This document shows, piece after piece, positions 11,811 to 23,248 of a stretch of 64,000 nucleotides of DNA. Every line of letters starts with the position of its first letter. Position 1 is the first letter of the stretch. Made by a program: the position numbers and the translations under genes. The stretch lies in assembly GCA_036245805.1 (NCBI GenBank), contig BTRK01000001.1, positions 15,755,087 to 15,819,086 of the forward strand, read 5' to 3'. Source of the stretch: Pristionchus mayeri. Lineage: Eukaryota; Nematoda; Chromadorea; Rhabditida; Neodiplogasteridae. The notes beneath the pieces were generated by a model that was not told the origin of the DNA, did not search any database, and was given only the letters and a program-made list of their open reading frames with translations.

Positions 11811-14800
11811 ATGTCTGAGTCGACGTCTGTGGCTTCTAGAGGTCTCAAGCGGAGCTCCCAGAAGAGCAAGGATATAGAAGAAGGTGGGAAATCGGACGAC
11901 AAGCCGTTTGCTCGCCCCTCCCTGAAGATGGCTAAGGTTAAATTTTCATTTCGTAAAAAAAGTTTCAAGAGAGTAGGCTTTACATATTCAGTTCAAACTT
12001 TAGAATATGCATTGTGTTGTTGAACAACACAATTTATATTTTACAAATACTTTAAACATTACAATACCTCTTCTCAAAGCTTGACTAATGTATAACTCCT
12101 TTTATATTTTATTTTTTTTGCATACTTAAATTTATGATTTTTTTAAAATTATCAGGTTGAGGACGAAGCGGAACGGGCTGCAGCTGCAGAGCGGAAGAAG
12201 CAACAGAGACGGGCGCGCACACGGGTGTTCACCAGCCAGTGGAGAGGAGATGAACCAGACGACCATGGTGACAAGGGAACCGCATATCTAGGGGAAAGTC
12301 AAACACAAATTTGATGTCACCACTGGATTCTGGCCCATGAGGGAAGTCCAACCACCTCTTGAACTCATCCGGAAACGACCTCCTAAGAACCGAAATTTGA
12401 ATTTGAAAATTGGGGGAAATTGGCATGAAATTTTCTATCTTCTCCCTCAGCCTAGTGTACTCTTTGCAGAGCCTACCACACAGCTCCGCGGTAGCGAACT
12501 GGTTGTGAGTTGCATCTATTTTGCAGAAGTCTGGAGTTCAAACCCCGATACCAGAAATATGTTTTACTCCTTTTCCCCCATCTCTCACTCACTTTTCATA
12601 TGTATTTGTTCAATTATTGTCATGTTTCACTCGATTTTGACTTATGCAAAACTTCAGTTGTCTGGTTGTTTTTTCAGCAACACATACAAATGCCAGTGGA
12701 AAGCGAACAACATAAAAAAATTATCAACAATGATGGAGCAGCGCCCAGAAACATTGGAAGCAGTAGGACTTCTCTTAACGAGGGCACTTGGTGCAAGCGA
12801 TCGAGGAGCAGCTATCACAGGCAGCCATCGATTCGTCCCCGAACAAGTACACCTTCGGTGGTTCGAAAGGAGTGAGCCTCGCCTCGTTGAATCCTCCCTT
12901 TATAATTTTGTTTATATTATTGTTCGCTTTCCACTGGTATTTGTATGTGTTGCTGAAAAACAACCAGAAAATGAAGTTTTACATAAGTCAAAATCGAGTG
13001 AAACATGACAATAATTGAACAAATACACATGAAAAGTGAGTGAGAGACGGGGAAAAAAATAGCAAAACATGTTTCTGGTATCGGGGTTTGAACTGCAGAC
13101 TTCTACAAAATAGATGCAACTCTCAACCACTTCGCTGCCGGGGGAGATGCGGGATAGGCACTTCGAAGAGTACACTAGGCTCAGGTAGTAGAGAGAAAAT
13201 TTCATGTCAATTTTCCCCCATTTTCAAATTCAAATTTCGGTTCTTAGGAGGTCGTTTCCGGATGAGTTCAAGATGTGGTTGGACTTCCCTCATGCGTCAG
13301 AATCCAGTGGTGACATCAAATTTGTGTTTGACTTTCCCCTAGATATGCGGTTCCCTTGTGAGCAGAAGACCGCTAATTACTGTGAGAAAAGAATGTGTTG
13401 CAAGTTGGTATGCACTGTTGTAGGTGGGAATCACAAAACGGAACGGTAAAATGATACAGTATCTGTTTGTCGCGCTGTGCCTCACGCGGTGCCAAGGTAC
13501 AGCGCGACAAACAAGTACCGTATCATTTTAACGTTCCGTTTCGTTCTGTCGATTCCCGCGTGCACCAGTGCACACCAACTTGCTATGCATTCTATTCTCA
13601 CAGCATACACTGCATTTTACCGCTCAAACAATATTTGAACATTATTGTCGGGACCATGTTGGCGGGGAGTTCAAAATTCGAAAAATATTGTGACTGGAAT
13701 TTTGCCATTATAAATTTTATTTCAGTTCAACAAATTATACCCCATTCTATCTTATTATAAAATATTAGGGTGTCCCATAATTTTTTAGAATTTTTTTGGA
13801 TTTTTTTGTTTTCATTATTTTACCAACTGATTACAATATTTCATCAACAATGTAGGCCACATGTCCTCCCACAACCTTCTTCCATATACAGGGCAGGGTC
13901 TCGATTTCTCCCTTACAGTGGGCTAGGAGAGTCAATACACTTGTAAAACTCCCTCTCCAGATCGCCTCCGTTGTTGAACTTATTTCACTTACAATAGTCG
14001 GCAAGAGATCTGAATGCGGGATATTCGCATGGGGAATGGTCTAAGGTATATTATATATGAAGGCGCCTTTCGATATTTGGTTCCTTCATTTGCTTCTGGG
14101 TGATTATCGCATGATCAGATCGATCATCATCCAGGAGACGAACGATTTTTCTCTGGCTAACGAGTTCGGGGAGCACTCATATGGTCATCTCCTCCAGTTC
14201 GGTAGAAAATATATCAACCTTGACGGTGAGGCCAGATGTGAGAATCTCAATGTAGATTAGACGGAGTGAGGAAATGAAGAAGATAATAAGTTCTCTCTTT
14301 TCGCGAGTCTCTTTCTTCGGGGCAGGCTCTGGCTTCTCATCGGCATCGATCCATTCTAGCTTTCTCGCAGGGTTGTTGTACGTGATCCACTCTTCCTTCC
14401 AATTCGGTGATCATGTGTGTCCAGCAAGTATTGGATTTGGAATAGGGTAAATTCCGCAAATATCGATTTGAAATTTGAGCAGTAATTTGGTCTGGTCATT
14501 AGAAATCATTTAACGACGCGTGTGCTTCTTACGAGCCCGATAAAAGAGATGACACACGGTGGATTTAGGAGTACTTATCTCGCCCTCCAACTCGCATGCA
14601 CTATGCTTGTTCTCACTAGCGATATCTGTGAGAATGGGGTGTTTGCCCGGAGCGGATCGTTCGATAATAGTGGGGTGGACATCGAGCTGGTACTCCCATT
14701 TTTGACGAGGATGAACAAATTGTAGTATGTGGTAAAGAAGGGGGCTTGGGGAACTTGCGATACTACCAATTCGATGTGAGCCTTGGTGGCTGAGTGACCA

Positions 14801-17800
14801 AGGAGGAAGGATTGGAATAAAACTAAGCATCAGCCTTGACGAGTACCCATTGCTAGAATGAATGAAACAACTGTAAGAGTGATACTATTCCGAGCCTGTT
14901 TATACTCAATATTTACGGAATGGATTATCTATCGATTAGGTTGTGCGATAATGCCAAGCTATTGCGCACTTTGTTTTTAGGGTTCGTTATAACAAGTTTT
15001 CTATGAAATTATGGGACACCCTATTAATACTGATAATCATTTTCTTGGTCGTTGGGTAACTTTAGGTCTAAACTATTATAATTTTAGTGGATAAGCCCTG
15101 GCCGACTGTGCGTGGTCGCACCAACTTCTGCTGGTATGACCTGAGTGAGGAATGGAGTGAGGAGACGACGCCGAAGCCCGTCGCAGTCGAAAACATCGAC
15201 AGGAACTTCAAATACTACAGGAAGAGGTGAGCAACCGCTGCAGCTAGGGCATACTGTAGGAGGAACCGTGGGGAAGAGCGCGGTAGTCGGCTCTTGCGCT
15301 TAACCCAGAACATTTAACAAGGGATTTAGGGTAGGTAGCAGTCTAGATATGATACGCATTCAAAGAATAGCGGTAAACTTAAGATCCCCGTTATGAATTG
15401 CCCAGTGCATAGAAACACTAAAAAAATTGAAAAACGGTGATCTGGGATTCAGCGCAAGAGCCCGGTAATCAACCTCAAACTTTCAACAATTACTCCTGAA
15501 ATCGGAATTCTAAAAATGACCTTGATCCGTCCCTCCTCATAGCGAAGTTAACACTGTCGGTTTGAGAGAAGGCCCATCCTCATTTGAAGTATCATCTCGT
15601 CTTTGTTTACTCTAGCCGAGTTTTTGGAGAAAGGCGGCACCGCGGTGATGAGATTCCGGCACTTCTTCGGATTCTGGCCACCTCCCCCCCCCCCTTATCT
15701 AGCCCACTCATTTCTAGGTACTCCTTATTGATTTTCGCTCGCTCCACCTCTCAATGACGAGCGGGGATGGGAAATGAGAGAGAGGATGTCCAGAAGCTTA
15801 ATAAGTGATGTGATTCCTTGTTCAGATGGGCCGCCTTGCCCTTCTCCGAGCGACAGAAGTACAAATCACTCGGGACTTCCAGCAGACCCAGGTTGGAGAT
15901 TACCTCTGATGGCATGTTTCTTTCCACGAAAATATTACCGTATCTCAGCCCTATCGATTGGTCATATTTCACTTATCTTACCGTATCCAGATCCTATCGA
16001 ATGGCCGCATTTACAGGGTGAGCTGATCGCTGAGACGATGCTATCCTTCTCGGAAGGAGTCCGTGACCTATCGCAGCTCGAGGTACGATATTTGTCGAAT
16101 ATGTATACGTCGTTTGATCTTCGTTTATTATGCTTTCGGCATATACAAACCCTACCGTTTGCCTAAGAAGGATTAATTTCTCTTCTTAGACGGGAATCAG
16201 AACATACTGGAGAGACTTCGAAGCATACACTCTCAGAAAGGCAAGTGGAACAAGGGTGCCAAGGGCTGCTTTTATTTCGCGCTTGCCTTATCACGTCCAC
16301 TTTTTTGTTCTTGGATAATCTCTCACTCTTGATAAGGTACAATGATAAGGTAGAATTTAAAGCGATCAGTTAACACAGCACGTGGCTTGAACCCACTAAC
16401 TTCGACAAAAGGGAACTGCAGGAACGCCTGTTTCTAACTACTGATAAATTTAAAAACAAAAAATCTTGATGAGTGTACATGCAGATGATGGAGGGTCATT
16501 CGGAGGAGGAGACGGCGGAAGTGCTGAAGACGATCAGCCAGATCGCCGGACTGGCAGTCAGATCCAAGCATCTCGTCACAAAGGTGAGATTAAAGTTATC
16601 CAATACCGGCTAAGTTATTTGCAAAAAAAACAAGGGAGTGAGCGTGATAACGTAAATTCAAATAATTTCGTAGTTTTTTGGTAATTTTAAGTAATTTCAA
16701 CACGGTTATCATTCGTTCCTGATGTTTCATTAGCCCACTCACCCAAGGCAGCAAATATTTTTGACTTTCTATTTGCATCCGTTATTTCCAGCCTCTCCCT
16801 GCTCTCACGAGAGGAGTTAAGTCAGTGACGATGAGCCAGGTAGTTTGATTAATTAATTAATTAAGTAAGTAATTAATTAATTAGGAGCAAGCATCGTGCC
16901 TGCTCGCATACGCATTCTTCTGCACGGTGCTTCCTCGACCGGGCTACAACTTCTTCTCCTTCTGCCGGTGAGCTCGTCCTCTTGTTTTCGAATTGAGATT
17001 GCAATACTTCGTTGGTATTTTTACTATCACTTCCCATAGACACCGACGCACAAAAATCTCATCACACGGTTATCGTTCGTAGTCCACTGCTCGTACATGG
17101 CGACGATGGAATTAATCCATCGATCATCCTAAATACGACTGAATTCCCCTTCCACCGATTATCGCACCCCACTTTGAGAATTGAGATAGCGACACTTCTT
17201 GATGAGGGATTTCTACTCTTAGTTGGCCATAAACGAAAGAAGTGCCGAAACAACCAATTTCTTTGTTTACTCCTTCTCATTTTCATGAGTGGTGATTATT
17301 CACATTGGATACGCTTAAAATCTACAGCATGCCATTCCTCATTACTCAATTAATTAAATTATGGTAAAAATATGTCAAATCTGAAAAACGACTTCAAATT
17401 AGTTGTTTATTGCAGTTTCCACTGCCATCGGAATCCGATCTACATGGAGAAGATGAAATTCATCCTGCACTACTTCCGGACGGTGATCGAAGAAATGCCC
17501 CGAGGCACGCTCACCTTCTCCCGCCCGGCATTCGATGGTGAGTACGGTAGGCCATGGTACGGTAGGCATTTCTTGGATTAGTAGCCACTCTGCTGCCGTT
17601 AATCCATTCATTTCTAAGTATTCCTCTCTGATTATGGGGGGAGAGGAGGGCGCGGGCATGAGCACAACATTGGTTCGCAAGTTAATGAATACGTCCAGAA
17701 TTTCCAAAAAGTTGCAAACGGTTTATATGCTAGATTGGCTGTTCAAATTAAAATCTGCTTATTTTTTATTATTATTGGTATCATTTCAAAGTATTCGAAG

Positions 17801-20800
17801 AACGGGAGGACATGCTTGACTCGTGGACAGAACCGCTGAGAGAAATGCACGCGACACCTGAGGTGAGAGTATTTTTGTGTTAGTCTGAAACTTCCTTTTC
17901 AAAAATTTCTACTATATATTATCCACAGATCCACCCAGACGAAGGGGGGATAAGAAATGTTGGTAGTGATTAAAAAACCACTGCAAGGAAATCCCCAATC
18001 ACGTGCACACAACATGGGCGGTTTGAAGTCTCGCAACATGCCACTGGTTTCCAGGATAGGACATAGTTGCCACATAGACGATGGGGTCGCACAGCCCGCT
18101 CTTGCGTGGAAATGCCCAACACCTTTACCTTTACCTTTTATACAAGTGCATTGCTTATTCTTTTATCAAAAAAATCAATAATGACAGGGTCGGATCGAGG
18201 AGATGGAGGGCTGTCTACAGGTCGTCTTCTCCAGCGACTACATCGGAGGACAAGTGATGAATACCGGAGCCATGCAGGTATACGGTGAACAGGAGTAAGG
18301 TAGGGATACGGTACTGGAACAATGGATATCGATTGGCACCGAGAGAAGCAATCCGTCCCAGCAGAACTTGGCATTTCCATTCCGAGAACTCCAGTGATCT
18401 AGGGTTGTTTTAATTTTTCAACGAATACTGTCGAATATGTAGAACTGCTTGTTAGTAGGATCTACTGAGACAGAATATAATATAAATGTATCTTTATGCT
18501 TAAGCTACCGTAACCTTTGTTACCGTAATCGGTATATTTTTTCCAGGAAGCGATCCGATTCCTGTGCTGTCCAGAGATGCTTGTCTCGATGTTGCTGTGC
18601 GACTGGGTGGGCTACCTGCGTGCGAGCCATTGTTATCCAGGGCGCGCAGCACTACAGTGCATACGAAGGGTACGGTATATACCGATTGATTGATGACTAC
18701 ATTAACCAGGAATATTGATGTACTGATAGTGGTTGAGATGAGACAAGATTGCAGAATTTCGATTTCTTTGGCTTGCCGTAATTGATGCTATATCACGCCT
18801 CTCATGAGAGAATCGGGACAAATCGGCGATTTCAGTTGACATTCAAATTTTCAAAAATCTTGTTTATTATGTTTCCATTTAGTACTTGCATAGACTAGAC
18901 TAAAACTGAAGTTTCAGATTTTTATCATGTTTCGCAGCTGCAGCAGCCTGCTGCAAAGTTAGATTGTTTAGAAATCGTTTTCGATGTTTTCACTAATAAA
19001 AGTGGTGATTTTTGAACACGAATGTGTTTTTATGATCAAATGAACCATTTTAGTGCAAGTTGTTCATTTTTCACTTTTGCGACCTTTGCAGCAGAGGCAC
19101 TTCATACAGGTTTTTAATTTCTTACTCGAACACAGATTTTTTCCCCCACTTCAAAATTTCCCAGTTTGTAGAGCTTGAAATTCTGTACTTACCTGAATTT
19201 TTTCGGAATTTATTTCGACGGGTAAGGTACTTTCTCAGAGCCCTGAATGACTTTTAATGGGCTGCACGAGTCACTCCCTGGGAATGCTGAATCTAAAGTC
19301 CGCCAGTTCGAACCCCGGCAAGCGCACAGCTGTTTTTGCTGAATTCTAAACAACTCGAATATGATGAGGAAGTACGTATGGAACAAAAACGCATGAAAAT
19401 TCAATGGAACAACAACGGCAAAAACAGCTGTGCGCTTGCCGGGGTTCGAACTGGCGGACTTTTGATTCAGTATTCCCAGGGAGTGACTCGTGCAGCCCAT
19501 TAAAAGTCATTCAGGGCTCTGAGAAAGTACCTTACCCGTCGAAATAAATTCCGAAAAAATTCAGGTAAGTACAGAATTTCGAGCTCTACAAACTGGGAAA
19601 GTTTGAAGTGGGGGGAAAAATCTGTGTTCGAGTAAGAAATTAAAAACCTTTATGAATTTCCTCTGCTGCAAAGGTCGCAAAAGTGAAAAATGAACAACTT
19701 GCACTAAAATGGTTCATTTGATCATAAAAGCACATTCGTGTTAAAAAATCACCACTTTTATTCATGAAAACCTCAAAAAACACGTCCACGCACCCTAACT
19801 TTGCAGCAGCCTGCTGCAGCTGCGGAATTCAATAGGGTCGAAACAATTTTGGAGGGTCTTCTACGACCCAATACCGACGTAAAAAACAAAAGAACTTGAA
19901 AATTTTATTTTACAATGTCAACTGGTTGTCCCGATTTTCTCATGAGAGGCGTGATATGTTTCATCCGTAACTCAATTGTTTGCATTTGGAAGATGATTTA
20001 AAAATTTAACGGATTTCCTTTAACAGAAAGCATCAGGATTTAAGATTCAGTTCGTGATAACTGGATTACAGTTAACTGCAGGTTACGGTATAACTCTGCA
20101 GATACGGTTCGTCACTCCGCCACGTTCCGATGAAACTGCGAAGGGACGAACCGAGAGATAGTAGATTCGGAAGAGCCCACACTTATGTGAGGCTTGATCT
20201 TTGATCTATGATTCCGAACGAATGTTAGCAACTCAAGTGCAGCTTGTTGGGAGGAAAATCTTTGGAATACGTTTGGAACTGTCTATGAATCATACAACGA
20301 ATATGTTCGACATTGTTGAACGGAACCACTTGAAATTTTTTTTTCAGACCACTTCAATTTCTTATTGCATCCATCTATCATTAAAATAAGCGAAAAATTT
20401 AAATATTGATACCAAAAACTCACGATTTTCGCATTTCGAATCACTGGAATTTTCAAGAAATTGTATCTAACCAATTCAGTCGGCAAAAATTGTCAAACAA
20501 CCGGCCATGTATGCTATGAATAACTGCTAATGTTGAATTTTATATTATATTTTGGATACTTTCTAAACACCTTTGGAGTTCCCTTTGGACGTGTACAGTG
20601 TAAAAAATAGAAAACAAATAATTCAATCGATAATTACAGTTGGTTGCGATCAATGCTCACTACAGCAATAACACGATGTTCCAGTACAAGAAAATCGTTA
20701 TCAGTAGGGACCTGATCAAGGTGAGTACGAGGCATACGGTAGCAAGCGAGTTACGAGGGTGCGGTAGCAAGTGAGTACAGTAGCTAGCGGGTTCGCAAAA

Positions 20801-22347
20801 GGAGTTCAATTGCCAATGTGTGCTATAGTAGTATCATGAGGCAAAAATAACTGGAACATGTTCACATCCTCTCCGTGTTTCGGTAGTGTCCAGATTGTTT
20901 TAGAAAGAGGCCTTTTGCTCGTTCTTATAATTGGAAATTGAAATCAAATTTGTGAGCTAATAGTCTCCATGATGCTATCGTTCTGACCTTTTATCCCTGA
21001 TCTTTGATCTTTGATCTCTTGTAAGATGTCGGAGGATCTCTCAAAAGACGTTTGGAGGCAGGGGGATTCGAACAAACGACCTTCCAATCACGTGACGGGT
21101 GCTCTAACCACTGAGCTATACCCCCGGATGCTCGTCCACCCTCGTGGCCCGCGCTATGGTCTTTGGGGGAGGGAGCTCTTACACGCTCCCTTACACTCTG
21201 ACCTCTCTCTTCTCAGGGCGCTGGCTTCATGGTTACAAAGGAGGAATCAGACGAGTCCGACGAGGACGAGACTACCAGACGACCAGACGAGGAGCCCATA
21301 CGCCCCATCGCCACGGACAACTGGGGAAGCGGAAAGGCCAATGGAGACAGGGAATTGAAGAGTGCGTGGAGAGGAAAGGAAGACTGAGTGGGGAAAGACC
21401 ATCTGATAATTAGGCGAACCTTCTAAATGGACAGTGTTTCTGCAAGCCAAAAGCACTATGAAGTAGGACATTTTCTGTTGTGCTATGCGGAGTCGTTATC
21501 GCAAACTAAAATCAGTCTCTTCGTCAGTAATAGATGCAATGGCAGACCTTATCCAGCTGATCGCCGCATCGAAGGCAGGCCGAGCCATGATCTACGTGTC
21601 TTCCCAGGTTTGTGGAGTCTCTGATCGCTTTCTGTCTCTCTTTTTTTCTCAACTAATGTTCGAACTAATTTTCTTTGGAAACATTGCATTAACAATTTTT
21701 GTTGTCTTGGGTGAGTAGGCTAACGAAACATCAGGAAGCAGTGTTGAAATCACTTAATGAAAATAATCGCACTAGGTCGGATGATAACCAAAAAACAACC
21801 CTGCTGTAGAAGTTTAACGTGTTTGAAACAATGGGAGTCTTGTGTAAACGTACTGGGAATGGATACAATTTTTGGATGCCATCCGGAAGATTATAATCCG
21901 ACGGTGGTCATCCGATGTAGTACGAAAATGAGTGAATTGCAGGACGAGCAGTTCTCGGACCAATTGGATGGCATCGTCGAGGTGCTCAAGGCATTCAATG
22001 TGAACGCTGGTGCGTATTTTTGTATTTTAAATGTTAATTTATTGCCAAGTCTTCATTTATTTTCCTCTGAACGCTCTTTTTCGAAGCTCATAACTTCCTG
22101 GAAACACGAATCTCCAAGTTTCAGGGAGGACAAAATAAACCATAGGTCGGATGATGACTATTTCGTAATGCAGGCTTTGATATATCAAAGGTGGCATAAT
22201 GCAATTGTTATCATCCAACCTAGTGTCCTAAAATCGAGAGATGTGTGAATTTCAGGCCAGCTCTTCAGCCGACGGTTCCAGGCGGAGAGACAGGATAATG
22301 AGGGCGTCTTCGATTTCGTCCGTGCTGCCGTCCAGGCTGGATTCTGA
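11811..22347 (+). CDS. PARG-family protein (poly(ADP-ribose) glycohydrolase), catalytic signature degraded
   Basis: Exons: 11811-11936, 12156-12267, 15088-15226, 15826-15891, about 15991-16082, 16190-16240 (GC donor), 16485-16583, 16792-16839, 16885-16967, 17416-17537, 17792-17862, 18188-18277, 18547-18669, 20102-20186, 20640-20720, 21217-21361, 21534-21607, 21943-22009 and 22256-22347. PARG hallmarks appear in family order: ELIAETML, the SxTMSQEQAxxLLAxAFFCT region, FILHYFRTV, LTFSRPAF, LQVVFSSDYIGG, IRFLCCPEMLVS, IVIQGAQHYSAYEG, VAINAHY, IATDNWGSG and LIQLIAASKAGR. PARG removes poly(ADP-ribose) from proteins. In the signature GGG-x(6-8)-QEE, this gene has GGQ (18245-18253) and QEA (18550-18552 is Ala), so the catalytic Glu is gone. 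Near 18605 one extra base shifts the frame inside an exon, and the 15891/15991 junction is off phase. It is a pseudo-enzyme or a decaying gene. The ATG at 11811 sits on TTTAG. Confidence 0.75.
12270..13362. repeat. Fold-back element with tRNA-like core in intron 2 of the PARG-like gene
   Basis: The arms at about 12270-12660 and 12940-13362 are reverse complements (AAGGGAACCGCATATC / GATATGCGGTTCCCTT; GAATCCAGTGG; GGTCGTTTCCGGATGAG). Each arm contains a tRNA-like block. On the plus strand it reads GGTAGCGAACTGGTTGTGAG (A-box-like) and, about 35 bp later, GAGTTCAAACCCC (B-box-like), at 12490-12547. The left end abuts the 5' splice site after 12267. This looks like an inverted pair of tRNA-derived SINE-like units. 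Confidence 0.75.
13380..13603. repeat. Small palindromic MITE, CTGTGAGAA-end family, copy 1
   Basis: A nearly complete 224-bp palindrome starting CTGTGAGAAAAGAATG and ending with its complement, centred near 13490 (TTGTCGCGCTG / CAGCGCGACAA). It is preceded by TA. It shares its ends with the elements at 32942-33284 and 55242-55398 while the interiors differ. Confidence 0.7.
13766..15023 (-). mobile_element. Degenerate mariner-like DNA transposon
   Basis: Terminal inverted repeats AGGGTGTCCCATAATTT (left, 13767) and AAATTATGGGACACCCT (right, ending 15022) next to TA fit the Tc1/mariner group. On the minus strand relics of a mariner transposase can be read: an N-terminal helix-turn-helix segment (ISTPKSTVCHL, near 14560) and a catalytic-core segment (EEWITYNNPARKLEWIDA, then EKPEPAPKKE, near 14390-14330, and EILTSGLTVKVDIFSTELEE, near 14250-14190). 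Several frame breaks and stops; not active. It lies in intron 2 of the PARG-like gene. Confidence 0.8.
17930..18175 (+). repeat. SINE-like repeat, copy 1
   Basis: A core of about 55 bp (AATCCCCAATCACGTGCACA, then GGGCGGTT) is shared with 30460-30525. It ends in a short tandem tail (CCTTTACCTTTACCTTT), typical of a retroposed element. It lies in the intron immediately before the PARG exon at 18188. Confidence 0.5.
18790..19957. repeat. 1.17-kb fold-back element with tRNA-like core in a PARG-gene intron
   Basis: ATATCACGCCTCTCATGAGA at the left end matches the complement of the right end. The arms (18790-19345 and 19410-19957) are nearly identical and also share GCAGCAGCCTGCTGCA and GGTAAGGTACTTTCTCAGAG. 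Next to the centre each arm holds a tRNA-like block with a B-box-like CAGTTCGAACCCCGG (19310 on plus, about 19440 on minus). The two arms differ by scattered substitutions. It separates the exons that end at 18669 and start at 20102. Confidence 0.85.
21053..21125 (-). tRNA. tRNA-like sequence, tRNA-Cys-like 5' half, probably non-functional
   Basis: On the minus strand the 5' half reads GGGGGTATAGCTCAGTGGTT, as in eukaryotic tRNA-Cys, with a 4-bp D stem (GCTC/GAGC). The acceptor stem GGGGGTA pairs fully with TGCCTCC at the 3' end. The T loop TTCGAAT is present, but the T stem (GTTTG against CCCCC) and the anticodon stem (CCGTC against the TTGG side) do not close, and no clear anticodon can be set. 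It is either a tRNA pseudogene or a tRNA-derived element, inside an intron of the PARG-like gene. Confidence 0.45.
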
Positions 22348-23248
22348 TCTTTGATCTTTGAACTATGATCGACGACCGACTACTAATATTTGATCGCTGT
22401 ATCTTATGCCATTATTTATTATTTCCACTTTTTCGAACACTGATAAACATTCTGCGAGATGTAAATGGTTGACTTTCCCTCCTTCTTTACTCCTTCATCG
22501 ATATTGAAAATGTGACTCGATGGAGAAAGAGGCCAATCAGATCAACAATGAGAGTGATCTACCCAGAGTGGAGGCGAGTAGAGGGGAAAGGGAAAGGCAC
22601 GAGCCTTTCCCTAGTATGATTGTGAAATACGGGAAGAGGGGGGGTGCAACTGGAACTCTAATAGTGCTGTCAGTGTCACCATCGAGAAGCATTTTATAGA
22701 GAAACAAATCGACTAGAGGGATCGGACTTGTGGAGAATGATGGGAAGACGATCCCTCTCCCCTCTCCCTCATTTTCCATTCCACACGTCACGAACGATTC
22801 ATTTTCCATTAATCTAGTCAAAGAGTCTTTGTGAAGTGATTGAACACGTGCGAAATGAAGCATGAAGGAGAGGGGAAGAGTATTTGTCTCCTTCTCTAGA
22901 CCGACCCGTCTAGCCGTTTTGCCTCTCTAGAAAATGCGTCAACAGGGTGATACTGACAACACCATAATGGCCAACCATAGTAGCAAGGTAGATACAAGAA
23001 CAACCCACCCAACCATCTTCAGCAAGCAAGATCACAGAATCTCCTCTTCGTAACAATTTTATCGATAAAAACAACAGCGATAAACGCGACTACAATAGTT
23101 ACCAGGATATGTTTGGAAGAGAAACAACGAATTAATTTTAATAGGAGAAATCCACTTGCAAATGAAAAAGTAATCGCATAGTGATAACGCAATGAAACAC
23201 AACAGGATCAAAACAGAGAAATCACCGGCTTAGGAATGATTCAGTGCT
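22348..23248. other. Convergent intergenic region
   Basis: No gene is seen between the 3' ends of the PARG-like gene (plus) and F-box paralogue D (minus). The part 23030-23248 resembles the sequence downstream of the other F-box paralogues at 29340-29577 and 40260-40553 (shared words: TCGATA-AAACAACAGCGAT, AACGAATTAATTTTAA, ATGAAACACAACAG), so it belongs to the duplicated unit. Confidence 0.6.

Noticed and set aside
12490..12560. True tRNA gene at the A-box/B-box block
   Set aside because: No acceptor stem pairs and the block is duplicated in inverted order inside a transposable element; treated as tRNA-derived repeat.
15826..15891. HMG-box-like stretch (WAALPFSERQKYK)
   Set aside because: Short, and it lies in frame in the PARG domain where the family has a similar segment between the N-terminal motif and the helical region; no further HMG helices follow.
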